Positions 11,801-20,109 of a stretch of DNA of 64,000 nucleotides are shown here, piece after piece. The DNA lies in contig NC_088316.1 in NCBI RefSeq assembly GCF_910592395.1, forward strand, positions 7,132,001-7,196,000, in the 5' to 3' direction. The position numbers and the translations under genes were made by a program. The stretch's first letter is position 1, and each line of letters opens with the position of its first letter. This DNA comes from Lineus longissimus (taxonomy: Eukaryota; Nemertea; Pilidiophora; Heteronemertea; Lineidae). The notes beneath the pieces are model-generated. The model made no database searches. It saw nothing but the letters and a program-made list of their open reading frames with translations, and was not told the DNA's origin.

Positions 11801-14800
11801 GTAGGAACTATAAGATTCACTAGGGCCAACATCAGGAGTACCGAGACCATAATTGATATCTACAGGAAGAAGTGGCTCACGGCCAAACATTAGAAAATGC
11901 GGACTGAATCCAGTAGAATCGTGACGCGTACAATTGTACGCATTCGTCAACGTGGAGAGGTACAGCGACCAACTACTCTTCTTGTCCTCGGACAACGTAC
12001 CGAACATTGACAAAAGGGTGCGGTTATACCGTTCGCAAAGCCCATTGCCCATTGGATGGTAGGGAGTTGTCCGAGACTTGGTCATTCCAGCTAAAGCACA
12101 CAATTCCTTTATAACAGCAGATTCAAAATTACGGCCCTGATCACTATGTAGCCGACCAGGAAAACCATAATGAACTATAAAATTCTCATAAAGAGCTTTG
12201 GCAGTAGTATGTGCTGTCTGATTTCTTGTTGCAATAGCTACAGAGTACTTGGTGAAATGATCTGTAATTACTAAAATATTTTCACAACCCCTGGAAGGTT
12301 CAACTGTGAGATAGTCCATACAGACCATCTCCAGAGGCTGCGACGTGGTTATGCTGGTGAGAGAAGCTTTTTCATTAGTAGGTGTCTTTCGGCGTAAACA
12401 TCGACCCCAAGTTTGAATGTAATTCTCTATATCACTGACATAACCCGGCCAGAAGAATCTGGACTTTACAAGATCAATCACCCTATCCTTACCAAGGTGA
12501 CCCATGTCATCATGCAGCTGCTTCAAAGTAGATGTGTGAAGAGACAATGGCAAGACGACACGATCAACAACTTGATCATTCAACATACTTTGTTTTACTA
12601 AAATACCTTTGTCGTTCAATCGATAAGAGTTAAAATGACGTAACCAAGGTTTCAGCTCCGGAGAGGGGTCAGGACGAATACCTCTGGCCAGAGAAGCAAT
12701 GATATCTGAAATATATTTATCCTGCCCCTGATGATACTTAATATCAACAAAATCCGTAGTGAGCGAATCAACTTGGTATAGGGAATGTGAAGAATCAATA
12801 TTGGCATTCAGAATTTCAACAGCAGAGAGATTTTGACAAGTGAGGGAATGTGAAATAGCTTTTACAACATCCTCATTGATCAGACTAGTTTCTCTTGGAA
12901 GACGAGACAACGCATCTGCAGCTGCATTGCTCTTTCCAGCAAAATATTCGATGGTAAAGTCATAAGCTGACAACTCAGCTAACCAGCGGTGCCCTGTGGC
13001 ATCGAGCTTCGCACTCGTCAATACATATGTCAGCGGATTATTGTCAGTCTTGACTCTGAACTTTGCCCCGAATAAATAGTCCTTAAACTTGTCAGTCACT
13101 GCCCACTTCAGCCCCAAGAACTCTAACTTATGAGTGGGGTAGTTCCTTTCTGAAGCGGACAGTCCTCTACTAGCAAAATATATAGGTTTTCTAACATCAT
13201 CCTGGTACTGGTATAATATAGCTCCAAGGCCATCTCTCGAAGCATCTATTTCTAACTCATATGGCAAAGAATAATCTGCAAAGCCAAGGACTGGGGGAGA
13301 GCACAATGATTCATTCAAATTTTGAAATGTGGTTTGTTCTTCCTCTCCCCAGGGAAACGACGGCTTGTCTTTTTGCCTTTTCTGAGTAGAATGACCTTGG
13401 AGTAAACAATTCAAAGGTTTAGCTAACTTAGCATAATCCTTGATGAACCTTCGATTGTATGATGTGAAACCGAGATAACGCCTGAGTTCATCAACCGACT
13501 GAGGAGGTGGCCAGTCTCGCACAGCCTGAACTTTGTCAGGGTCCATCTCAATGCCTTTTTTGGAAACGTAATACCCTAGATATTTGACTCGATTTAAGAG
13601 GAACTGGCATTTAGAAGGCTTTAACTTGAGTCCGGCTTTGTGTAACTTGTCAAAAATGATTTCAAGACGGTCTAAATGTTGCTCTACAGTAGAACTAAAA
13701 ATGATGACATCGTCCAAATACACTAAACACATCTCAAGATTTACATCGTGCAAAGCCAGCTCAATGAGACGCTGGAATGTACTGGGAGCATTTGTAGCCC
13801 CAAACGGCATAACGTTACATTCATAAAAACCCAGCGGTCCCACAGAAAACGCAGTCCTCTCCTTATGTTCTTCCTCTAACTCCACTTGCCAATAGCCTGC
13901 CTTCAGATCAAGACAGGAGAACCAGGAAGAACCAGCAATAGAATCTAGAGTCTCATCAGTTCTAGGCAATGAAGATGAATCCTTGATGGTCCGTTTATTA
14001 AGTTTCCTCAGATCAATGCAGAATCTGAGAGACCCATCTTTTTTTCGTACTAGTACAACAGGAGAACAGTAAGGGCTCTTAGACTCACGGATGACTCCTG
14101 TGTCTAACATTTTCTGTAAATGAACCCTCACATCCTCGTACATGTTCGGTGGAATTCTCCTATGCCTAATCTTAAATGGCTTATCATCGGACAAATCAAT
14201 ACGATGCTTCAAGACATTTGTCTTGCCCATCTCTGACTCTGACTTGGCAAACACATGTTTCCATTTCAACAAACGATTCTTCAATTCAGAGAAATGTTCT
14301 GAGTCCATGTCAGACTGAAACTTGAAAAGTTGAAGAAAATCAGAATCAGGCATTTCATCAGAGGTATCGGAGACTTCTGCAGCAGTCTCGATCCCAGATG
14401 CAATGGGAAAAGAAGTATTTTCAATGTCCATAGTAGGCGGAGAAATATCTAAGTTGGCTTCTGAAATACTACAAAGAACGGAACGCTTTGGTATGGTAAC
14501 TGGAGTATTCGAAACATTCTTTAAAATAACCGAGACTTTCTGAGATGCACTGCGAGAAGACACTTTCTGAAGAGAAGAAACAAGCACAAGTCCACCTGGA
14601 AGTGGCCTGGAAGATTCAGTAACAACATTGGCAGAGTGACCTAATTTACAACGAGTAATCCCCTTTATTGAAATCTGAGAGTTGCTGTTAATTGTAACGG
14701 ACTTACATGTTGTAACATTCCCTACAGTAACATTCCCTACCAGTAACTGCGTAAAGTATCACGCCAAACAGAATCCTCAACGTTACATCTCTCCGGAGCC

Positions 14801-17196
14801 AACTCAGCAAGCACATTAGTTCCAAGTAGAAGTGGAACAAGACGGTTATAATTTGTATCTGGCACAACTAGAAGTGAAATGTCGAGGCGACAGGAACCGA
14901 GGGTCAAAGGTAATTTGACATAGCCCATATAGGGTAAATTATCTCCTGTCGCACTCTGTATATCTATAAAATCATCCAAAGGATGAATGTCTTCATCGGG
15001 AAAATTCTCTGAAAAATAAGTAGTAGAAATGGTGGAGACCACAGAACCAGTATCGAGAAGACAATCAACATTTGTCTCCTTCAATAAAACAGTGGTCTCA
15101 GACGCCTTTCCTATCAGAGAATTGTGGGGGTGGGGCTTTACTCTTTGTCCCCTTGACCGCCCCCGACCAAGGGTGCGTTGGCGTTTCCCAACCGCTTGTT
15201 CTTATTCTGTAGTTTGAAACAATCATCGATGTGATGACCCTTCTTCTTGCAGTAACTACAAATACCTGCATAATAGGACTTTCCACCTGAAGAAGAATGT
15301 GTAGAGGTGGTAGTAGAATCTGCAAAAGAAGAAGTTTGATCTGCTCTCTTAGCAGCCTCACGAGCTTTCTCTTTCTTCAAAGTGGCCAGCTCACCTTCAA
15401 GAGCAGTAACTTTCTTCAAAATCAAGTCAAGCTTGTTTACCTCCGCGGCAGTAGAGCTATTGCTAAGCTGTTGGACCGGTTTAGGTTTCCCTAAACCAAT
15501 CTCCTGCTCCACCTGCCGGGCCGCCACTAAAAGCTCGCTATAACCACGACCTGCATCGTAAAAGTGCCTAGTTGCCGACTTCACATCCTTTGACCTGAGG
15601 CCAGACCAAAATTTTTGTCTCAACATGGCCTGGGCCTGAGGACCGGTACAATATGTGTCATCGGGGCACCTAGAAAGAATCTCCCTAATTCGGCAACCCC
15701 AAGCCGCAACGTTTTCATCCGGTTCCTGCGACGATGCGTAGAATTTCGCCAACACCTGTTCAGATGTTAATACCTCCCCAAACATTTTGTCAAACTCCCC
15801 AATGACCTCATGCGGGTCGAAGAGCCCCTCCCCAAACTAATGTTTGGCTGTGAGCCACTTCTTCCTGTAGATATCGTGACGCGTACAATTGTACGCATGC
15901 GTCAACGTGGAGAGGTACAACGACCAACTACTCTTCTTGTCCTCGGACAACGTACCGAACATTGACAAAAGGGTGCGGTTATACCGTTCGCAAAGCCCAT
16001 TGCCCATTGGATGGTAGGGAGTTGTCCGAGACTTGGTCATCCCGGCTGAGCCCCCAAATGTAATACTGAATTAAATCAGTCATCAGGTCCACAGATTCAC
16101 TGTTCCAATCCTTGTGACATTGTTGATGGAGGAAAAGGAAGAAATCAAATATGAGGAAATGTTTATATTAAAATCCTCTGACCAGGTCTACAACATGCAT
16201 GTTCACAGTTCGGGATCCCAAGGCTAACTCAATTTGGAGGGAAACTCAGTAGACCAGGAAAACTATACAAACAATAATAGCTGATAAAGCATATGCAATG
16301 AAATGACATAAGGCTCAGGGACCGTGAAGGCCCAAAATAACCTGAGCTAAACCATTGGTCATAGCAGACTTAAAGGGGGAATAAACTCTTCAAACTGTTC
16401 AAATTGAACCTGTTACAGTGGCAATCGGGCAAGTGATTAAAAAAGCAATAATCACAATTCTCAAAGGCATGCGCTGTTCGTTTAAATGTTTGATATTAAA
16501 AATTTCCAATTGCAGAAATACGTATTAAATCCAAATTTCAACATTACTACTGTTGTCTAGACTGGTCTACAAACACCGTAAATACCAAGTTTCAGGAAAT
16601 TTGTACAGGTGATAACTGCACTACGGCACTGTGTACAGGTGGATTTCTATTCATTGGACCACGATTAAATTGAACGGCCTATCCCTTTAAAGCTTTCGGA
16701 TTTGGACCACAGGGGCAAAGTTGAGAATCAGATTGAACTGAAAATTGAAATGTGCTGCCTGAGGTTATAGGGCCATGCATACCCAGTTTCAGGTTCATAG
16801 CTTCAGTCGTTAAGAAACGTGCCACAGTTACACTCTTAACAGCCAATTTTTGCCACATATGTGACCTTGAAGAGAAGGTCAAATCCAAAAATGATGGCAA
16901 TCTAAAGCACAATTCAGTGCATTTAAACTCACAAATACGGTGTTTTGATGATATTCAGATACTCACCACCACAATATCCCCATCCCCAACTTGTAATATA
17001 CCAGTGGCATCATTGATCGTGCAGTCTACCAGTAGCGAGCCATCTGGCATGTCTGCTTCACTCGTAATCGCTGTTAATGGCCTTGCTTTCACCAGGGCGA
17101 GAGAGAGCTTTCGTCGCACCCCAAATTTAGTAACCCCAAGCGACTTCAGGTCATCCTCATTCATAGTGAGGAGAACCTCCATATCAATTTCATTGT
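5519..17196 (-). CDS. SAMD3-like multi-exon gene (partial)
   Basis: Minus-strand exons recur with good splice sites: 17196-16967 (SAM domain), 9093-8959, 8653-8511, 7772-7562, about 6681-6515, 6354-6201 and 5860-5519. The order matches proteins usually annotated as sterile alpha motif domain-containing protein 3-like. These have a SAM domain, a linker with a basic KRxRRDMLKKK patch and a serine run, an 'EEYPRFRDMP' block, a 'FEAMFPD..AWFLLRW' block, and a conserved C-terminal domain with LFCLGGSL..P, DLFKA-like and FSMEYALC motifs. The role of the family is unknown to me. The first half of the SAM domain should lie in an exon upstream that I could not place. The donor of the 6681 exon is unclear, and 5960-6110 holds exon-like sequence with broken frames, so part may be decayed. 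A Gypsy element (9297-16417) occupies the intron after the SAM exon. Confidence 0.6.
9105..9292 (+). repeat. Family A repeat, left part, split by the Gypsy insertion
   Basis: It begins ggggccattgtgctcacc and ends ..cagattg at the retrotransposon. The missing continuation, gtggcaatcgggcaagtg, resumes at 16418. The intact equivalent, attggtggcaatcgggcaag, is visible near 1828-1847, so it serves as an empty site. Confidence 0.7.
9297..9655 (-). repeat. 3' LTR of the Gypsy element
   Basis: TG...CA ends, 359 bp, essentially identical to 16059-16417. The adjoining inner sequence, acaggggaatg on the minus strand, is a weak polypurine tract candidate. Confidence 0.93.
10628..14752 (-). CDS. pol: Pol: reverse transcriptase, RNase H, integrase, with long proline/serine-rich tail
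   Basis: The frame is open through about 14750, upstream of the first ATG at 14587. Domains in order from that ATG: RT (about 130-330) with FCIDLRKLN, LDLKAGYWQ, MPFGATNAP and the catalytic YLDD; RNase H (about 430-550) with EIDASRDG; an H2C2-type finger (about 690-740); the DDE integrase core with CMDYL, HSDQGRNF and GLCERYN; and a GPY/F-like end (RVLHRNLLMPV). The finger reads H-x4-H...TWGRC, so the first cysteine of the usual CxxC is tryptophan (TGG). This should weaken zinc binding. The last 350 residues are a Pro/Ser/Val/Asp-rich tail with an internal 57-bp duplication (11093-11200) and no known domain. Near-identical LTRs indicate recent movement despite these faults. Confidence 0.93.
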   Translation of the reverse strand, partial: TQLLVGNVTVGNVTTCKSVTINSNSQISIKGITRCKLGHSANVVTESSRPLPGGLVLVSSLQKVSSRSASQKVSVILKNVSNTPVTIPKRSVLCSISEANLDISPPTMDIENTSFPIASGIETAAEVSDTSDEMPDSDFLQLFKFQSDMDSEHFSELKNRLLKWKHVFAKSESEMGKTNVLKHRIDLSDDKPFKIRHRRIPPNMYEDVRVHLQKMLDTGVIRESKSPYCSPVVLVRKKDGSLRFCIDLRKLNKRTIKDSSSLPRTDETLDSIAGSSWFSCLDLKAGYWQVELEEEHKERTAFSVGPLGFYECNVMPFGATNAPSTFQRLIELALHDVNLEMCLVYLDDVIIFSSTVEQHLDRLEIIFDKLHKAGLKLKPSKCQFLLNRVKYLGYYVSKKGIEMDPDKVQAVRDWPPPQSVDELRRYLGFTSYNRRFIKDYAKLAKPLNCLLQGHSTQKRQKDKPSFPWGEEEQTTFQNLNESLCSPPVLGFADYSLPYELEIDASRDGLGAILYQYQDDVRKPIYFASRGLSASERNYPTHKLEFLGLKWAVTDKFKDYLFGAKFRVKTDNNPLTYVLTSAKLDATGHRWLAELSAYDFTIEYFAGKSNAAADALSRLPRETSLINEDVVKAISHSLTCQNLSAVEILNANIDSSHSLYQVDSLTTDFVDIKYHQGQDKYISDIIASLARGIRPDPSPELKPWLRHFNSYRLNDKGILVKQSMLNDQVVDRVVLPLSLHTSTLKQLHDDMGHLGKDRVIDLVKSRFFWPGYVSDIENYIQTWGRCLRRKTPTNEKASLTSITTSQPLEMVCMDYLTVEPSRGCENILVITDHFTKYSVAIATRNQTAHTTAKALYENFIVHYGFPGRLHSDQGRNFESAVIKELCALAGMTKSRTTPYHPMGNGLCERYNRTLLSMFGTLSEDKKSSWSLYLSTLTNAYNCTRHDSTGFSPHFLMFGREPLLPVDINYGLGTPDVGPSESYSSYIKSLQERLDYAFSMAMKNQGTASCKNKGRYDLKAKASVLQTGDCVLVRNVHLCGRHKLADKWSTDVYTVVGQPNPNIPVFSVRSSKGGNPRVLHRNLLMPVGEIRDEEVVKTPARSSRTRPEKEVVVQPAMSDDEDVDVMILPRVDEVPSSIASASTADVPHGDKLPSFTSVRSDAAPPSDIVPSTLSTDSTPPLSITDVVPVQPAVVEPASQSSVDVSASGHAAVEPASQSSVDVSASQPAVDASFPTPDVTVPPPLIDVDTPSGIALDETSIADGTVPPPVEFSTVGPVDETVPVDIPPGESSAEFHTAQDDEEESAPEDSPVAAPRRSKRDHKPPDRFKPYQMYQQQPRAPPEPWRSKVDYFMSLASKPEFAQNPAILDKVLSLMKD
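14737..15120 (-). CDS. Retroviral-type aspartic protease
   Basis: The active-site motif LLDTGSVVSTI lies near the start of the open frame, and the hydrophobic LLLGTNVLAEL segment near its end corresponds to the second conserved part of the fold. It processes the Gag-Pol polyprotein. The frame ends at a TAG at 14737-14739. Pol continues in another frame from about 14757 (..QLLVGNVTVGNVT). A 15-bp tandem duplication of gggaatgttactgta sits at the join and may have caused the shift. A programmed frameshift is the alternative. Confidence 0.75.
   Translation of the reverse strand, partial: SLIGKASETTVLLKETNVDCLLDTGSVVSTISTTYFSENFPDEDIHPLDDFIDIQSATGDNLPYMGYVKLPLTLGSCRLDISLLVVPDTNYNRLVPLLLGTNVLAELAPERCNVEDSVWRDTLRSYW
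15138..15834 (-). CDS. gag: Gag polyprotein, N-terminally truncated
   Basis: The frame opens just after a TAG at the leader junction (15835-15837) and runs about 230 codons; the first ATG is at 15785. It carries a capsid-type helical region (..EVLTSEQVLAKFY, ENVAAWGCRIREIL, ARQVEQEIG), a coiled segment (KVTALEGELATLKKEKA), and a CCHC zinc knuckle, C-SY-C-KKKG-H-HIDD-C, near the end. Gag of this type normally has another 150 or more residues upstream. They have been replaced here by the rearranged leader. The nucleocapsid knuckle binds element RNA during packaging. Gag stops at 15138-15140 and protease follows in another frame. Confidence 0.8.
15837..16042 (-). pseudogene. Integrase fragment duplicated into the 5' leader, with an inverted piece
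   Basis: 15873-16042 is a near-identical copy of 11918-12087 inside the element's own integrase, in the same orientation, and still reads as an integrase fragment. Joined to it, 15837-15875 is a copy of 11855-11893 in the opposite orientation. The 24 bp that separate the two pieces in the parent sequence are absent. The switch point falls at the palindrome gatatc. At the other edge the copy runs into the PBS, where leader (AGCCGGGATGACC) and integrase (AGCTGGAATGACC) are similar. The frame stops at 15837-15839. Confidence 0.85.
16040..16058 (-). promoter_or_regulatory. Primer binding site, probably tRNA-Pro
   Basis: Just inside the 5' LTR the minus strand reads TGGGGGCTCAGCCGGGAT. This is complementary to a tRNA 3' end of the form ..CCCGG-CTGAGCC-C-CCA. 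The C discriminator base and the GGCTC acceptor stem are typical of eukaryotic tRNA-Pro. The tRNA identity is from general knowledge of tRNA-Pro and was not searched. Confidence 0.65.
16059..16417 (-). repeat. 5' LTR of the Gypsy element
   Basis: 359 bp with TG...CA ends. It matches the other LTR along its full length with about one substitution seen by eye. Confidence 0.93.
16422..16880 (+). repeat. Family A repeat, right part
   Basis: It continues the repeat split by the Gypsy insertion. Recognisable blocks are caatcgggcaag, ccaagtttcaggaaatt, gttaagaaacgtgccac and tgtgaccttgaagagaaggt. Confidence 0.6.
16967..17196 (-). CDS. SAM-domain exon of the SAMD3-like gene
   Basis: The exon is bounded by tttgcag| at 17197 and GTGGTG|gtgagt at 16967. 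It encodes the second half of a sterile alpha motif: NEIDMEVLLTMNEDDLKSLG, then V..FGVRRKL, the usual end of the fold. A tail of about 40 residues follows (DGSLLVDC..), ending in phase 0. The next exon (9093-8959) also starts in phase 0, so the two join cleanly once the retrotransposon-bearing intron is removed. SAM domains mediate protein-protein oligomerisation. Confidence 0.65.
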
Positions 17197-17450
17197 CTGC
17201 AAAGAAATATTCAGAACATTACTATTAGTACTATTAGCGCTGCAGTTACAAATAACACAAGATGACAAAGATGTCTAGCTCTCCACCGGTGAAAATGCAT
17301 ACCTGGCACAAACCTAGACAGTCCAGCTGTAAATACTAAGTTGTGTTGTGGCTTACACGTTTATCTCATTCTGAATAATGTAATCATAGATTATATTTAC
17401 TTCTGAAAAACTACTTTTTGAAACCGGCATACATTATATTACCTAGTGTT

Positions 17451-17588
17451 TCAGCTAGAAATCTGAAAAGGCAGGGCAGAAAGAAGGGCAGGTGCAGCGC
17501 TCTGCTTTTATGGAAAAGGGCAGGGACAGGGTAACCAGAAGTTTTTAAAAGCAGGGTGTTGCGCCCTGCTAAAACTCCTTAGCTGAAA
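17451..17588. mobile_element. Short MITE-like inverted-repeat element
   Basis: The ends are tgtttcagcta (17451 onward) and its complement tagctgaaaca near 17580. Inner inverted pieces gcagggc and gccctgc support a foldback structure. The flanks tacct(a/t) look like a short duplication, but its exact length is ambiguous. The element lies directly after the CACTA-like reading frame and supplies the sequence AG|gtaagtg there. Confidence 0.5.
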
Positions 17589-17591
17589 CAC

Positions 17592-20063
17592 TTACCTTAG
17601 AATTTTGTGCCGGAGAGAGAGGTATATATTGTTGTCATCCCGTTCATAAGAGTTCATTGGTGACAATGGGATGTAGTCCAGTAATTCGTTTGAACTAATT
17701 ACTTTGTGCACTGGCTGTTTCAACTTTACAATTACAAATGCATGGAAATGATCACTGAAATCACTAGTAGCGTACTCCTCAACAATGAAATACACCAAGT
17801 TATTGGGATCTACCACCAGAACATTGTCAATTTCACTGAAGACTGGAAATTCCTTTTCCTCATTCCATCCTGTCGCAAGAAAAGTCCTTGCCCTGTAGGT
17901 TGTTCCATACACTCGAACATCGTTAGCTACGAATACCTCATCTGTAGGGCTAACAAGAAGGCGTTCAATGACGGCGGCACTGCCAACCAAAGAACTGACC
18001 TCAGTCATGCTACCACTAGTGCATTCGAATTCAGCCCGTATGCCAGAACTACAGCCCCAATTGGCACACTGAAATATTTGGTGCTTAAATGCCACAGTCT
18101 TGCAGATGTTCTTAAAATTACACACTACGTGTGCCAATCTTTTGCTATAATTGTGTTTAAATTCATATTTGAGGGAAGACATCCTAGTGAATGGACCAGA
18201 CATGTAAATACATCTCGGATAGTGTACCATATGGTGATGTTTGTTAATCATTCTTGCATTTGGAAAGGCAGCTCGGAAAGCAGAATGATGTTCTGCTATG
18301 GCATACTTTAAACAAACGAGATGACCAGGATCAAATCTAGGAGAGAAAATCAAGTCCATGCAACCAAGCAACAGCAGGAGGACATTATATGCTTCATGAT
18401 CTGTGTCCACGACATCTCCAATTAGGAATGGTAGATTTCTAATAAGACACCACATTTGAGCAGCCTTTTGACCAACACCATGGTCCCCTGTATTCTTCAG
18501 ACAAGAAATTGCTATTGCTGACGGTTTGTTTTTCCTGTCCGAGAACCCATATGAAAATGTCTTTAGTCGCTGATTGAATTGCTCAACCGAAAGTTTGTGT
18601 TCAATTATGATGAGTTGATTGAGAATCAACTTTACCTCAAACGGACACACTCCTTCAAGCAGATCATGCATGATATCAAGGTTGAAGTTCTCTACCACAT
18701 GAAAGTTTTCTATAGTATTTAAGACACAGTCGCGCTTAACTTCTGTGTTAGAATCTCCATTGCGCATTTGCTTGGCTCTCTCCACATTCTCATCATGTGA
18801 CAGGGGTGTTCACATGTCAAAATCATTTTCAAAGAACTTTGTTTGAATATCTTCACGACTTGCATCACAGAGACGACATAACTTGTCCGCCGACGGACTA
18901 AGAAATCCAAACATTTCATGCGCAGCAAGTGTGTCCACAGAAACAGATGTCAATGCTGCGTGACATAGAACTTTACCGCCTTCAAGATCAATCTCCACTC
19001 CCTGCTCAGATTCTAGCTGTTTCATTTCCTCAATAAAAGGGCGTAGGATTGGAGTGAATGTCCGCGATTTCAAATCAATAGCATGGCAAACAGCTAATAG
19101 ATGAATACTACTTATCACAGAATTAACTTTGGGAGGCAGGTTGTCGATAGTATAGTAGAAGAGTCCAAGCTTGTGGACTTTTGCCTTGCTTCCAATTGGA
19201 TTAGCAACTTCTACATCATCGCAGTATAATTGAAATCTTAGGGCATTGGGAAACATTTTGAAAAGTTTATGATTGGAGTATTGGTGTCCATCCCTGTAAC
19301 TGACAATTACCTTCTCCATGCACTTTTCATTGGCAACAAAGTTCCTTACATCAGGGTTGTTCAGAATCAGCTTTAGAACTTCAATGATAGGAACATATTG
19401 AAATGTTTCTGTGACTAACTTTTGAGAATACTGTCCAGTTATCTTGTTCATAGATTGATCAAAACGAACACCTAGTGATTTTGCAATTGGTTCGCCTGAT
19501 GACATGTTATTTTTCATAAATCTAGATTGCTGTGCTGAAGTTTCAAGGCCAGTAAATGGATTGGAAAACCTTTCAAATTTAAGCATCAATGCCCGGAGAG
19601 AATCATCATCCTTGGGAATATTGTGTAAGTCACACAACCGAACCACGTCTTTCTGTAGACTTGACAACGCTGTGCTATAAATTGTCATTGTTCCGTTAAT
19701 AACAGACTTCACTATAGATTCTGTGACTGATGATGAGCTTCTGAGATTGACAATGAACGAGGCTGTAATTTTTGAAAGGTCCTCAACACTAATATCATCC
19801 AAGTATTTGTCATATCCCCCAGCATCACTCATGTCATCACCTATAGCCAGCACAGGTACGTCATCATCATGTAAAGGATTATCATTTCCCTCGAAGTCAT
19901 GACCACCATCCTCGTCTACTTCATTTTCTAGTTCATCATCAATACAAGGGTGCTTTTTTCGCAAATGACCTAGATACGAGTTTATCAAGGTGAAGGTTTT
20001 GCAGCAAGCTTCTTGGGCACATATGATTGGTCTTTTGCTTCCATTGCCATAAATTCCATGCAC
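17592..20063 (-). pseudogene. CACTA/EnSpm-like transposase with one in-frame TGA
   Basis: The two open stretches 20063-18813 and 18809-17592 are in the same frame and are separated only by TGA at 18812-18810, in the context ..DFDM-stop-TPLSHDE. A CGA to TGA change would explain it. Combined length is about 823 codons. The N-terminus has a C2H2-type finger (CAQEACCKTF...HLRKKH) and an acidic stretch. The C-terminal half has LDIMHDLLEGV, MWCLIRNLPFLIGD, MINKHHHMVHYP and LKYEFKHNYSKR blocks. These are typical of a large family of animal transposase-like proteins related to EnSpm/CACTA. Family placement is from memory of these motifs and is tentative. A further finger-like stretch continues upstream to about 20100. 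I did not find terminal inverted repeats. Confidence 0.65.
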
Positions 20064-20109
20064 ACCACGAAGATGACGCCCAAAGTCTTTAACCGATTTG
20101 GATACGCGA

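Larger units (their letters stand above)
9297..16417 (-). mobile_element. Ty3/Gypsy LTR retrotransposon, recent insertion
   Basis: The element is 7,121 bp, bounded by 359-bp LTRs that begin TG and end CA, and flanked by the 4-bp duplication gtgg (9293-9296 and 16418-16421). The LTRs differ at about one visible position (gctcactc against gctaactc), so the insertion is young. Order from the 5' LTR (right): PBS, rearranged leader, gag, protease, RT-RNase H-integrase, a long noncoding stretch (9656-10627), 3' LTR. Defects: gag lacks its start, protease and pol lie in different frames, and the integrase zinc finger has lost a cysteine. It was probably mobilised with proteins supplied by other copies. 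Confidence 0.93.

Noticed and set aside
17196-17592. In-frame fusion of the CACTA-like transposase to the SAM exon
   Set aside because: The donor leaves phase 2, while the SAM exon needs phase 1, so the joined frame would stop quickly.
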